Assembly (NCBI GenBank): GCA_936450465.1
Contig: OW388302.1
Span: 63,401,826-63,465,825 of the forward strand
Direction of reading: 5' to 3'
Source of the DNA: Gibbula magus
Taxonomy: Eukaryota > Mollusca > Gastropoda > Trochida > Trochidae
Length of the DNA stretch: 64,000 nucleotides
The notes under the pieces are model-generated. The model saw nothing but the letters and a program-made list of their open reading frames with translations, did no database searches and had not been told where the DNA came from. Of this stretch, positions 12,201 through 21,030 are shown in pieces. Made by a program: the position numbers and the translations under genes. The first letter of the stretch is position 1, and each line of letters opens with the position of its first letter.

Positions 12201-15200
12201 GGTGTCTTGTAACGGGGCTGAAGAATCATCTTCTTCCCCAAAGAAATCCCGGAACTCGGCCAGCAGGTCAGCCACACTGGTGCCGTCCGTCTCCTCCTCC
12301 GATTGAGGAATATTAGCCTGTATTTTATCGAGGTAATCATCCTCGGAATCATCGTCTATCATCCCCTCTTCGTCACTAGCTGTGACATCTGCAACCACGC
12401 TAGCATGGGGGCGGCCATTTTGAATATCCCCGGATGTGCTCATTCGGAACACTTCGGCAGTTTCCGAGGTCGAAGGAAGGGTGGCGTCATTCGGCAAATT
12501 CCGTGACAGTCCATCTGCACTCAAAACTGCTGAGTTGGCATTTAACTTTTCCGCCACAACTTTTCCAAATTTATCAAATACCGACCCAAGCATCTGTTCC
12601 ATCTGGCCCAACTGAGTTTTTTGGCTTTCTCGCATCATATTCATACATTCGTCCCACGAAATGTAATTAGATGAATTGTCTCGGCCTCCCTCCGTGGCAC
12701 GCACGGGTGAAGAATGGTCCTCTCCCCCCTCAGGGGATCTAGTCCTCCGGCCGTTAATTCCACTCTCTCGATCAAAAACATGACTAGGGGTACTTTCCAA
12801 ATTATTATCAATAGTCACCCCTCTCGCACTCGGTGTCGTTCCGAGATTGTCTGCCATTTCGAAAAAGTTCGTACGAGACGGAGAAGCACTGGCACTATGT
12901 CCCTTGTCCGACCCCCGGGGAGTCGCCATGACAGGGTACGTGGACCAAGGCCTGGGGCCTTCTCAGTCACAACAGTAATTACTCGCCTCACACTTCGTGT
13001 CGAGGACAACAGTGGTGCAATACTGTTTCTCTGGGTCGAGAGCTCGTAGGTCCCAAAAAGGATAGACACACAAATTCTCAAATCAAAAGAAATGTCCAAA
13101 TCTGAACAAAAGTTATAAAAAACGACTTACTGAAACAAAGGCACAATGGCACTGTGAAGCAATTGCGCATGCGCACATCTCATGGGATTCCGATAGTACG
13201 GAATAGGGAGGTGGAATTATGTTTAGATATGTTTGTAGTCATGGTAAACGAACTGAATTACATTAAAGATGAAATGCAAGTGTACAGTAAAACCTACAGA
13301 GTTATTTAGGAATATTCAAAACACCTCTTTTAAAAGTACAGTTATGTTTATCTGGTGTTTTTCAAAGATTTTAATTATATCTGATCTTTTTCTAATTCCA
13401 AAGATTGCTTTATTCATTTCAGTGACGTACTTGTGATCAAAACGTATAGTACATGACTGTATGTGAATTAGTACCTAAAACGAACTTGTACCCAAAACAG
13501 AACGGTAAAACAACATTTCATACACAATTTTATTGTAACATCTAGAGTAATATACCAGGAATTAGTAACAATATACCCTTAACTTAGACAAGCTAATAAC
13601 AACAGATAGTCAACAGGAACACAACGGTGAGAAAGTATACAGCATCCTAGATAAAGACGACAGTCTTATATAAATACATGGGCTAAAAAGTTAGTAACGA
13701 GATGCACTTTATCCAATACTATTGTCATATGTAATGATTAATTGTATCACACATTGAAAAATAAAGATTTTTTTCAATTAATGTCAGGAATTTATTACTG
13801 AATATATTACTACTCAATAACGCAACATTTAACAGTTTCATATCTGAAGGTATCTTAAGATTCAAATCAATATGTTATTAATACCATCCAATTTGTTTAA
13901 TGAAATAGATATATCATAACAATATTTAAGTATTTATATTGAAAAAGAAAAAAGTTGGTATTAGTTGACCTCTCAATTTCTTAAAAGTTTCTCAACATCT
14001 GTGGGTATGACTGTTTTGGGTACTAATTCACCGCATCTAATTTTCAATAAAAGTTAATTACCAATGCATATTAAAGAGATAGATACATGTATTTGGCATC
14101 AATAAATAACAGTTAACAAATGAGTGTGTTTTGTTTTATTTTATGAATAATATTTGACAAAAAGTTCAGTGGGTGACAAGCTCTTAAAGCGATATTCATG
14201 ACATTACGTTTGGCTTTGATAAATATGTACACCTAAATACCATATTTGCTAATAAGATTTGAAAACGTCATACATATTCTAAACATACAGTATGTACAAA
14301 CATCCAACAAGGGAACACCTGAAATATTTACCCTCAGAAGACATTCGAACTAGTAAATCATAATAAAACACTTTTAAAACAAAATCGTTTGCTTCATAAA
14401 GAGTTCAGTGTGTCTGGACAATAACGTCCAATGTCATAGAAAAAATATATTGAAATTTTGTTTTTATGAAACTAAAAGATTTATCTTAAAATGAACCTGT
14501 TCCTTTATTCATTTCTCTCAGTATATGAAGAAACTTAACGTTATGCTCCCTTTACATAACTACTGGTTATCCTAGATGAATATGGAATCGCAAAAGCAGA
14601 GTTGCCTTCTTTATAGTTCTCATAAAATTCATATAAACCTACCATATTTCGTGACTTTGATATTTTCTTACGATTTATTTTTCTACAGTTGATAAAATAT
14701 ATCTGTATATACCAAAAAGGTATTGCACCCTAACTGTTTCCACCAATATAACAAGACAACAGATTCCTAGAAACGGTAACTGTTTGATATTAAAAGGAAG
14801 CATTACCTTGCAGTTTAACAATAGATAACTACTTATTTGCATGCATAAACTCCTGCTATTTTGGTTCAAGAAAATTGTTAAGTTATAACACTGAGAAATG
14901 AAAATTAATACTGAAGTGATAATTAGCTGATAGTATCTGTCATATCTGAAGTCGCCAGTTACAGCTGTATTATCTTTCAAATCAGTGTTAACTGCAACCC
15001 TATTTAACTGCATATTTACAAACAATTCGAGACTATCTAAGGTAGTGGAGATTAACTCCTACTAGTATAACTAAACACAATCAAGTAAGTTCATATCAAT
15101 AGACATGCAGAGATGAGTTATATATATTAATGGATAAAGGTTTTATTACAGTTTTCAAATGTTTTGTTATACTCACAACTTTGTTATGCAATGCGCCTCA

Positions 15201-15697
15201 TCGATGAAAATGGCCTTCAGATACTTCAATCTGTCCAACTCGATAACCACATCTCTGTACTTTCCAAGAATTGATTCTGGGCTGGTAAACAAGATATCAG
15301 CTTCTCCAGCTTTAATATCCTGAATAGTCAACTTTTCAACAGTGGATATCAAATCATCCTCATTACATGAAGCATCGAGATCTTCGCTGATATCATTTAG
15401 ATACACAGATTTGAGTCCAAGTTTCTGTGCTCTGTCATGCTGATTTTTCATGAGGGCAATCAAAGGTGACACGACTATCACCAACGCTTTCTTAGTTTTT
15501 TGTAATTCTTTGAATAGAAGTGGAGCAATTTCAAAAGTCAAGGACTTTCCACTCCCTGTCGGAGAACAAAATAGAACATCCTCTCCATTCATGTAGTATT
15601 GAATAACATTTCTCTGGTTCTGTCTCAGTTCATCTTTCTGTAATTGTTTTAGTCCTTTCAGTATGGCACTTTCAATATCAGCTCCTAATGGCTCCAT
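6237..15697 (-). CDS. RecQ-like SF2 DNA helicase, two exons, partner gene of the transposase-like protein
   Basis: Exon 1 is 15697-15177 (minus) and ends just after the DEAH box at a GTGAGT donor. Exon 2 is 7245-6237, entered by a TTTTTTCACAG acceptor; the phase 2 join restores a typical RecQ stretch (FRPSYGQLGELRSL). In order I see Walker A PTGSGKS, motif Ia SPLIALMKNQ, DEAH, MTATA, IIFFRQT, STSFSMGLD and ETGRAGRNN, then a cysteine-rich zinc region (CKQSEC, CCDMCAKTCQC) and an acidic/serine tail. All core motifs are intact, about 510 residues, so it could be active as an ATP-dependent 3'-5' helicase. It is short for host BLM/WRN-type proteins and lacks a clear HRDC domain. The 7.9 kb intron contains a DIRS retrotransposon in the same orientation. 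A decayed second copy at 56546-59968 has the same intron site. Confidence 0.85.
7246..8084. other. Helicase intron, 3' portion
   Basis: AT-rich intron sequence between the exon 2 acceptor and the DIRS insertion. I see no ORF, RNA gene or inverted end here, only a short TATATATATA run near 7965. Confidence 0.6.
8085..8334. repeat. 85 bp inverted repeat with 80 bp spacer at the 3' end of the DIRS element
   Basis: Arms 8085-8169 and 8250-8334 pair almost base for base (one obvious difference, CCGCCG against CCACCG). The spacer includes the GCGCATGCGC motif also seen at the far end of the element. It probably acts as the left inverted terminal repeat plus internal complementary region. Confidence 0.8.
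8579..9691 (-). CDS. DIRS tyrosine recombinase (YR)
   Basis: 370 residues. The catalytic pattern is visible: first Arg in LSGQRVQSL, the HxxR box in KPHSVRSASTS, Trp-containing GWSW, and the nucleophilic Tyr in FRQFYDKP near the C-terminus. The N-terminal part resembles a SAM-like DNA-binding domain of phage-integrase type (WKGATKKQYRTYLRKW). It would integrate the circular DNA copy of the element. Its first ~330 bases overlap the end of the RT/RNase H frame in another reading frame, a usual DIRS arrangement. I see no internal stop. Confidence 0.85.
   Translation of the reverse strand: MANSELVQFAVGIVDRLSAIAAKVTTVVNTRPSSSESTPLVPTRQTEASGIPLIREVLQSKGVQGETADIILQSWKGATKKQYRTYLRKWLLFCGEKDIDSVSPSLNEGLSFLEQLYKQGLSYSAINSARSALSAVIKIDNVPFGQHHYVLRFMKGIFNLRPSFPRYNVTWSVSVVLQYLRKVNEDGLKTVTTKLAMLLLLLSGQRVQSLHMIDCRNVDIVDNMVKIRFGDLLKQTRPGYQQGEITIPGYADDRLCVVRLLRDYLGRTSELRGDETALFIAVQKPHKRVSKDTIGRWIRTVLSDAGINMSVFKPHSVRSASTSAARSSGNVPLATILRTAGWSWECVFRQFYDKPVSDEGQFGRALLNMC
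9361..11436 (-). CDS. DIRS reverse transcriptase / RNase H
   Basis: 691 residues. RT motif A is VDLKDAYFS, motif B is GLSSAPRTF and the catalytic box is YIDD (YIDDSILVG). An RNase H domain follows with acidic residues in YSDASNKGWGG, YLEILAAW, LMLDNTTAVAY and SEADWCSR. It would copy element RNA to DNA in the cytoplasm or nucleus. The frame is also open upstream of this Met, so translation may begin earlier or by reinitiation after the gag-like frame, which ends 29 bases upstream. The C-terminus overlaps the recombinase gene. Confidence 0.87.
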   Translation of the reverse strand: MSDLLDHVYNSPINFTAGKTRQYLQNWFEITSKPRLLSSVVGMHIDFLDIPVQTFVPKPILFHDTEWDLVNVELQKMVVKEVIEPCAHETGEYISNIFTRIKKDNSLRIILNLRSLNGMVDTHHFKMDTFRSALYLVKKDCYFASVDLKDAYFSIPVRKCDQKYLRFLWNGQLYQFTCMPNGLSSAPRTFTKILKPVFSTLRKEGFANSAYIDDSILVGEDKEHCEDNVRRTVQLLDSLGFTVHPKKSVLMPSKRITYLGFVIDSENMTVDLTSEKRDKIVQSCQNLTIKERVSIRDIAAVVGQLNACGYGMRFAPIYYKRIENYKNSCLAQEKGNYDALVKLNEACVSDLHWWIGHAGQYPQPINIPGPDIVIYSDASNKGWGGVRDRDRTSGLWSEEECGKHINYLEILAAWLTLQSLCKDCYGVHIRLMLDNTTAVAYANNMGGSKQACNYITRQMWLWCIDRGIWISAAHVPGIENSEADWCSRNKSDDTEWKLDMSVFQSLVKTFGLPDRDLFASRLNHQLYRYVSWAPDPGAIGIDAFSMLWKNSFDYVFCPFSVLGRVVQKIRQEEADILLIAPLWPTQSWFSSLLELSIDCPRLLPKSQQLLTLAHHPRKVHPLFLQGKLKLAAFRLSGKFCKVKAFREKLQTSFCSHGKVPPRNNIGHISGNGCCFVVKKTLIPFHHLLMRV
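11466..12929 (-). CDS. DIRS gag-like protein
   Basis: 487 residues, first ORF of the element. The N-terminus is low-complexity and Ser-rich. The middle contains an acidic stretch (SDEEGMIDDDSEDDYLD) and a conserved-looking helical region, and the C-terminus is basic and glycine/arginine-rich (SRGRGRGQ), as expected for nucleic-acid binding. No zinc knuckle is visible. The gag role is assigned from position before RT and composition, not from a recognised domain. Confidence 0.7.
   Translation of the reverse strand: MATPRGSDKGHSASASPSRTNFFEMADNLGTTPSARGVTIDNNLESTPSHVFDRESGINGRRTRSPEGGEDHSSPVRATEGGRDNSSNYISWDECMNMMRESQKTQLGQMEQMLGSVFDKFGKVVAEKLNANSAVLSADGLSRNLPNDATLPSTSETAEVFRMSTSGDIQNGRPHASVVADVTASDEEGMIDDDSEDDYLDKIQANIPQSEEETDGTSVADLLAEFRDFFGEEDDSSAPLQDTNLAKMVDDGLIKNPNVKKLKEALGRYKRPRNCPKLVVPRVNDCIWSKMKPYTKTRDIRSKRTQGMVVKALTPMLQLTDALMSASLGTQQFDFNSARAKASDAVRLMMGVHMDINNQRLESIKPDLTGDYQQLCTSIPADSSGQFLFGDDLSARVRDISESTQLSTKLSQPSPHRPRFNKGQHRYDPIHYGKPPVVNYGKPSPLPSRSGKGFPGKVKSSRGRGRGQHTSQSGDFLGGQRERTLRY
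13222..15176. other. Helicase intron, 5' portion
   Basis: AT-rich sequence between the DIRS right end and the exon 1 donor at 15176. Short ORFs are present (for example 14675-15025, minus) but none has a recognisable domain. No repeat ends were seen. Confidence 0.6.
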
Positions 15698-16188
15698 GTC
15701 TTCAATTTTCTATTCTATCATTTAAAACAGCTATATACTTATATGAGCATATGAGTTGATGTCATGTGCAGCAGAGTACTCACTATTGACTCAAGTGTCA
15801 ATTGTCATTATCCAGCAAAACAACTTGATCAAAGTATGTATAGTTACGACAAACTAACTATACTTAAATAAAGTGTTGATACACCAATATATGAATTGTA
15901 ATACCACCCCACACTGGTTTAAGATTTGTTTTTATAACAGTTTCCTGCTTGAGCCTCGCTCACACCAGATGTTAATTAACTGTTGACAGATTCAGATTCG
16001 AGCGAGACCCTCAGGCAAGATAAGGGCTCTGCAGGCATTCAGCTTGTAACCTGAGAGAAATCCTGGTCAGAGCTCATCCCCCATGTCATAAGACCGTAGA
16101 GCAGTCCAGATCTAGACTTGCTTCCATGGGGTGAATTTTATGCTCTACTGTCTGCGTGTAAGACTACAGTCTACATAATTCCCTTATT
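15698..16188. other. Region upstream of the helicase start; possible promoter and element end
   Basis: This stretch separates the helicase start codon from the first SINE. It should hold the helicase promoter (read on the minus strand) and the right end of the two-gene transposon. I could not find an inverted partner for it near 966-1240, so the element end is unresolved. Confidence 0.35.
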
Positions 16189-16199
16189 CTTTGTTTCTG

Positions 16200-16501
16200 G
16201 GGGGCGGGATAGCGCAGTGCTTAGCGCGTTCGGCTTCGGATCAAGGGGTTCGAATCCCGCCAGGGGCACGGCAACTTTGTCTGCAGTAGAGAACTGTTCT
16301 ACACGCAGTAAGGTTTGGGTGCAATGCTACACTGAATTTCAGCGTAGTAGCACCCATGGTTCGCTAGTTCCAGCCGCTTCTCGCAGGTTTCACCGCAGTG
16401 CATAGCCACATGGCGTTGCGGGCTTTCTCCCTGCCATAATACTAGCAGCCGCGATATAAGTGAAATACTATTGAAAGCGGCGTTAAACCCCAACTCACTC
16501 A
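16200..16501 (+). mobile_element. tRNA-derived SINE, full length, with 11 bp target duplication
   Basis: The head has an RNA polymerase III A box (TAGCGCAGTGCTTAGCGCG) and a B box (GGTTCGAATCC). The tail is AAAGCGGCGTTAAACCCCAACTCACTCACT. CTTTGTTTCTG flanks it at 16189-16199 and 16502-16512. About 8 bases between A and B boxes are missing relative to other copies. Confidence 0.9.
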
Positions 16502-16588
16502 CTTTGTTTCTGCTGTTCGATGGTACGCATTTCCATATTTTGAGTTACCCTGGGGTCTAATATTTGCTCAATGTGGATAACTATCGTA

Positions 16589-16632
16589 GAGTGAGTGAGT
16601 TATTGTTTGACGCAACTTCGGCAGTGACGCTA
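16589..16632 (-). mobile_element. LINE 3' tail fragment
   Basis: GAGTGAGTGAGTTATTGTTT followed by an altered GACGCAACTTCGGCAGT matches, in reverse, the 3' end of the LINE at 60705-62612. It is degraded. The surrounding 16513-16800 holds nothing else I recognise. Confidence 0.6.
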
Positions 16633-16800
16633 CAGGTTCAGTACGCTAGCGTCATTATCCACAGGGAAACCCTCCTCGTTCTGGTTGTGCAGCCCCTATG
16701 GGGAATGTAGTATATGACACCTCTTGAAATTTCATTGGTGGTTCCAAGAGTGAGTATATCTGGAAATGGCTCAAATACTCAAAATATAACAACAGAAGAG

Positions 16801-18092
16801 CACTTACCATTACATTTTGCACTTACCTTTCATTTATGGAGGCAATATATAATTACATTCAGCTATGTGTCATAATGAAGTTACTCTCTTCAACAATGGC
16901 AACACAAATCAACTACAAACAGCAAATATATCCACTTCCGTTTGCACATTTTACTCCATCCCCCTACTTCTAAGCTTGGATATTTTTGTTTCAAGATAAT
17001 AAAAAAAGAGCATCATTGATGGGTTTTATTGGTCCTTGCTCTATGTGTAATCATGTCAATTAAAAGAAATAGGTGGAGTTCAGTAAATGTTGTTTTTGTT
17101 TGGTCAAAGAGCACGACCCTTCCTGAGGCTTTCCATTCACGGGGCGGGATAGCGCAGTGGTTAGCGCGTTCGGCTTCGGATCAAGAGGTCCGGGGTTCGA
17201 ATCCCGCCAGGGGCACGGCAACTTTGTCTGCAGTAGAGAACTGTTCTACACGCAGTCAGGTTTGGATGCAATGCTACACTGAATTTCAGAGTAGTACCAC
17301 CCATGGTTCGCTAGTTCCAGCCGTTGCTCGCAGGTTTCACCGCAATGCATAGCCACATGGCGTTGCGGGCTTTCTCCCTGCCATAATACTAGCAGCCGCG
17401 ATATAAGTGAAATACTCTTGAAAGCGGCGTTAAACCCCAACTCACCTCACCTCACCTTTCCATTCACAAGTAAGGGATCCTGGAACAGTAAATGTGTCAT
17501 CGCTGATATCCGTAATTATTTTGAAGGACCTTTCACCCTAGGTCACCACTGACGTCTCTGTTTTGTTTAAATACGAGGATATCAGTAATTGAGATTGGCA
17601 ATCCTTCAGTAGGGGTAAACAGTGTGTTGGGGGTACAATACTTTAACAACAGGATCGTTTTGTTTCATCGGTCAGATAAACAAACTGTCATTACCATGGT
17701 GTAGTTGGATCATTAAACATAGATGGCATTTAGTTATTTTGACACAAACATCCTGCTATTCTGAGGAAAAACATTCTGTAACCTGTACCAGATTTTCCCC
17801 CATTTTCTAAAATCTTGGTCACGTGACCAAGACAACGCATCTGATAGGTTAGTAAGAGAAAACGTCGTCTGCACGAAATAATCCCCAGATCGAGATTCCT
17901 CCTATTTGGCGACAGTCATCATTGACAGCAACACCTCATTTGGTAGAGACTGAGAATGGTCGCCTGAACCTGGTTGTTTCGTTAAAACAAAGGCGACTTT
18001 CCTGTGTAAACTGGGACGTTCTGATTTGATTTCCTCAAACATTTTGAAAAAACGAACATATATATATATATATATGTCCATTGGATATCTTG
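16801..18092 (+). repeat. Right copy of the ~1 kb direct repeat, with a SINE inserted
   Basis: Matches 1-966 end to end apart from the SINE at 17141-17456 and its duplicated 11 bp. The two copies flank the whole DUF6589/helicase unit in the same orientation. Identity is visibly near 99 percent. Confidence 0.9.
17141..17456 (+). mobile_element. tRNA-derived SINE with empty site preserved elsewhere in the window
   Basis: A full 316 bp copy with A and B boxes and a CACCT-repeat tail, flanked by TTTCCATTCAC at 17130-17140 and 17457-17467. The unoccupied version of the same site is in the left direct repeat at about 330-342, so the insertion came after the duplication. Confidence 0.95.
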
Positions 18093-18141
18093 CTATTTGA
18101 CAGTATGATGATCAGAGTACGTTAAATGTTTTCCGAGTTGT

Positions 18142-18295
18142 TGAGTGAGTGAGTGAGTGAGTGAGTGAGTGAGTGAGTTGGGGTTTAACGCCGCTTTCAA
18201 GAGTATTTCACTTATATCGCGGCTGCTAGTATTATGGCAGGGAGAAAGCCCGCAACGCCATGTGGTTATGCATTGCGGTGAAACCTGCGAGCAAC
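18142..18295 (-). mobile_element. 5'-truncated SINE
   Basis: The 3' half of the SINE only, reading on the minus strand, with a long GAGT run at 18142-18178. The tRNA head is absent. Confidence 0.85.
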
Positions 18296-18499
18296 AGTAT
18301 TTTATAAGAAATATGGACAAGACAAAGAATATGTATGTGTGGTAACCCCTTTTATTCGTAGAGGTTAATGTTTAGATTACTTTTATGGTGTTTTTTCGTG
18401 TTGTAACTTCGTTTTTCAATTCGCACGTGCTTCGGATTCAACGAATAATGGCGGATACTCACTGGTTGGGGGGTATTTGTTTGTTTCTGTAATTTTCAG

Positions 18500-18961
18500 T
18501 GGAAATTACATCTCATTGACAAGACATGTTAAGTTTCAGACTTTTAAGAGCTTTGGAGTTCATGGTTTTGGGGCAGTTGTGGATCTTGGTTCCATGGAAT
18601 ATCATCTGAAGGGGACCACAAGGGGTATCAAGTACATCGCCAAGGAAAAACACATCGCAGCGAACTTTATGGTGTCCTCACAAAAAAGTAAGGGCTTTTC
18701 AATTTCATTTTTATAAAAGAACAGTGACTTATTGTCAATCTATTATTGCATCAATAATTTTGTTTTGTAAAACTGTTATGTAACAACACACAATGTTGTT
18801 TTTCCAATTTCCTTGTAATTCTTATAGTCCTATTATAATGATTTGATCTTGAATGTTGTAAGTAGTAATGATCATGTGCTCTATTGTCTAAAGCAGAAGC
18901 CTATGTTCCCATTGATGAGGAGAAAGAGACCAAGACAGAGAGGGAGGCGTTGAGGAGGCAG
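18500..18961 (+). CDS. Two spliced exons of an unrecognised gene
   Basis: Exon 18500-18687 is preceded by a good acceptor (TAATTTTCAG) and followed by GTAAGG. Exon 18894-18961 is preceded by TCTAAAG and followed by GTATTT. Joined in phase, they stay open for about 85 residues. The first contains FKSFGVHGFGAVVDLGS and IKYIAKEKHIAANF; the second is charged (VPIDEEKETKTEREALRRQ). I do not recognise the family. Matching splice signals and phase argue for a real gene or a captured gene fragment. Neither a first nor a last exon was found. Confidence 0.4.
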
Positions 18962-18969
18962 GTATTTAT

Positions 18970-19640
18970 CTTCTTTATTAGCACAACTTCCTAAGTTCTT
19001 GCAAGATGTGATGTGCTTTGATGAGGATACCGGTGATTCCTTCAAACCATTGTAGGACGAATTTACAAGTCTTAAAACCAGATCAGGGGCTGATTTTAGA
19101 GCAAACGAGGATAACAGAGTCTTCCATTTCTCTTCAAATCCTAGTTTTTCTTTTTCATCAGAGAACTGAATTTCAATGTTTTCTCTTGCAGTCATAGTCC
19201 TAAAGTTCCATCAGATAGTCTCTTTCTGCATTTTGTATTGCTATTCGTGATAACACCTAGAGGTTTATTCTCAATGATGCAAGGTTTATTCTCAATGATG
19301 CAATAAAGCAAGACCAGCTTTCACGAGACACTTGGTGCATTCTGAACAAAGCTATCAAGGGAATGAAAGTAATAATCAAATTTAGACCAATCAGAAAAAG
19401 CCCTAAATGCCTAAGGACCAATAAAAACACACCAGTGATAATGACTCCTCATACTGCTAAGGTCAGATTTTAAATCAAGGTTTTGGCGTTCTCAGTTCAA
19501 ATATTTGGCGGATAGATTTGAATATGGCAGCCAAAACGTACACATGCAAACTGCTTCTTTCATGTGAAGAACTGGATCAAATGAAGGAAATTCGGAAAAG
19601 GCATGGATTTGCGAGAGGTCAAGATGATGTCAGAAGCCAG
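18970..19640. other. Possible divergent first exons, unrecognised
   Basis: On the minus strand an ATG at 19195 opens a frame (starting MTARENIEIQF) of about 75 plausible residues. On the plus strand an ATG near 19524 opens MAAKTYTCKLLLSCEELDQM and runs to a GTGAGT-like donor near 19639. The ~330 bp between them would be a two-way promoter. No domain is recognised, and both frames could be chance. Confidence 0.2.
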
Positions 19641-19859
19641 TGAGTACAAGTTTCAGTCAGACCTCAATGCGCCCCAATGGACAACAGAAATTCTCTCGGC
19701 TCCGACACCTACATTGGATGCCAGGCTGCCATGGGAAGAAAATTACAACTGAATTGAGTGGGCCTGGAACTTCAGCTACTCTGCATTGCCAGCAGTGCAA
19801 CAACAAATGTTCAACCGCTAATTCTATCTCTGTAAGCTCACAGAACTGACAATATTTAC

Positions 19860-20160
19860 ACCACTCTTAAGACAACTTCTGTCGTCTGACATACAAGAGG
19901 ACATTCTCCCAATTCCAACTCTTCAAGGAGAGCTCGTGGCAATCCTGCCACTTAAGATAACATATAGAGCAAGTAAAAACATCTGAACGGAGTTGCAAAG
20001 CGAGTAAATATATCTCCTATTACTCATAAATATCATACTCAAATCTTTGTATTTATAATGTAGCTTTTGTATTGTATAAAAGTCTTTATCATATATATCT
20101 GCTCATCTTTTCAATACATTTGGTGATGAATGTTTGAGGTGAGGTGAGGTGAGTTGGGGT
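19860..20160. other. No feature seen
   Basis: Non-coding sequence without recognisable repeat ends. A GAGGTGAGGTGAGTTGGGGTTTAACGCC SINE-tail fragment sits at its right edge (about 20137-20165). Confidence 0.4.
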
Positions 20161-20165
20161 TTAAC

Positions 20166-21030
20166 GCCACTATCCAAGGATAAAATAATAGAAATTGTCT
20201 CTAAAAATAAGAATACTTTTGAAACCTCCACTCGAAACTAAATAAGCACAGCAGCGATATCGATTAACTTGCTTCTTGAACTTGGTCACTAAGTTCCCAC
20301 CAGCGAACTGGGGAGAAAGCAGCGTAGGTTAACAGCTGTGCGTTTGATGGTCATCAAATAGTGAGTGAGTGAGTGAATTATTGTTTAACGGCGCTTCGGC
20401 AGTATTGCAGCCATTAGCGGCGAGATATTTAATGTCTTTGCCTAATTTAAAAAAGAAATTTGCAATTGAAAAACAGAACACGGCACGAAGGCCGCAAAAA
20501 CATCAGCGGTCAAATATACTAACGGGCAGCAGCTTACTTAAGTAGATGGCCATAAAACATAATATTACTCAAAGAAGTCAAAATGCAAGGCGGAAAACAA
20601 AGCCCAGAACTAATAGTTAATAGAGACAATACATTATATTGAAATGTATCCGTCCATGTCAATAAGTGACGGAGTGTAACGGGATGAAAGACTGAATGCA
20701 GTGTTGCGATTATTATCTGTCTTGAGATGAAAGGCCAAACTGGACATGACAAAGTCATGTCCGGGATTTCTTAGATCTACAAACGATTCAAATAGTATAT
20801 ATACTCATAGGAATAAAAGCTAGGCAGTCTGTTGCTGAGACTGTCTAAAGTCTATTACGCCTGCTGTCCTTTTTGCTGCATGAGTGAAGTGCTGAGACCA
20901 TATCTCGCCCCGCCTAGCCCTGCCCTTGGAGAGTCCGGTAGTGTTTTTATGAGCTCCGCTACACCAACTGTTATCTCTACTTAAACGGTACCTCTTGTCA
21001 AGCCAAGCGAGTCAATTAACATCAACACAG
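20166..21030 (+). repeat. Dispersed repeat R2, copy A (possible solo LTR)
   Basis: Similar to 44798-45540 (+) and, inverted, 52745-53370. It contains a perfect palindrome around ACATGAC-AAA-GTCATGT (near 20741), a TATA-like TATATATACTC and AATAAAAG close together near 20800-20820, and a conserved GC-rich block (CCCTGCCCTTGG). A promoter/poly(A)-like pair inside a repeat without ORF suggests a solo LTR, but I cannot define TG..CA ends. Copy A is interrupted by a LINE tail at 20361-20507. Confidence 0.6.
20361..20507 (-). mobile_element. LINE 3' fragment inside R2 copy A
   Basis: Reverse orientation copy of the LINE 3' UTR (GGCCTTCGTGCCGTGTTC block and tail). TCAAATA occurs on both sides, and R2 copy B (about 44985-45010) is the uninterrupted version of this site. 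Confidence 0.85.

Larger units (their letters stand above)
8085..13221 (-). mobile_element. DIRS-type tyrosine-recombinase retrotransposon inside the helicase intron
   Basis: Three minus-strand frames (gag-like, RT/RNase H, tyrosine recombinase) lie between complementary ends. The right end at about 13174-13221 (ending GGAATAGGGAGGTGGAATTA) is the near-perfect reverse complement of 8328-8371. The motif GCAATTGCGCATGCGCACAT occurs at 13160 and, inverted, near 8170. An 85 bp inverted repeat closes the left side. Inverted ends with an internal complementary region are the hallmark of DIRS elements, which copy through circular DNA and make no target duplication. All three frames are open, so the insertion looks young. 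Confidence 0.85.

Noticed and set aside
6237..15697. Helicase as host BLM/WRN/RECQ gene
   Set aside because: It recurs beside the same DUF6589 gene in a second locus, is short, and has decayed in one copy; this fits a transposon gene better.
17155..17215. tRNA gene candidates
   Set aside because: A and B boxes here and in a dozen other places belong to the SINE head; there is no complete cloverleaf and each is followed by the SINE body.
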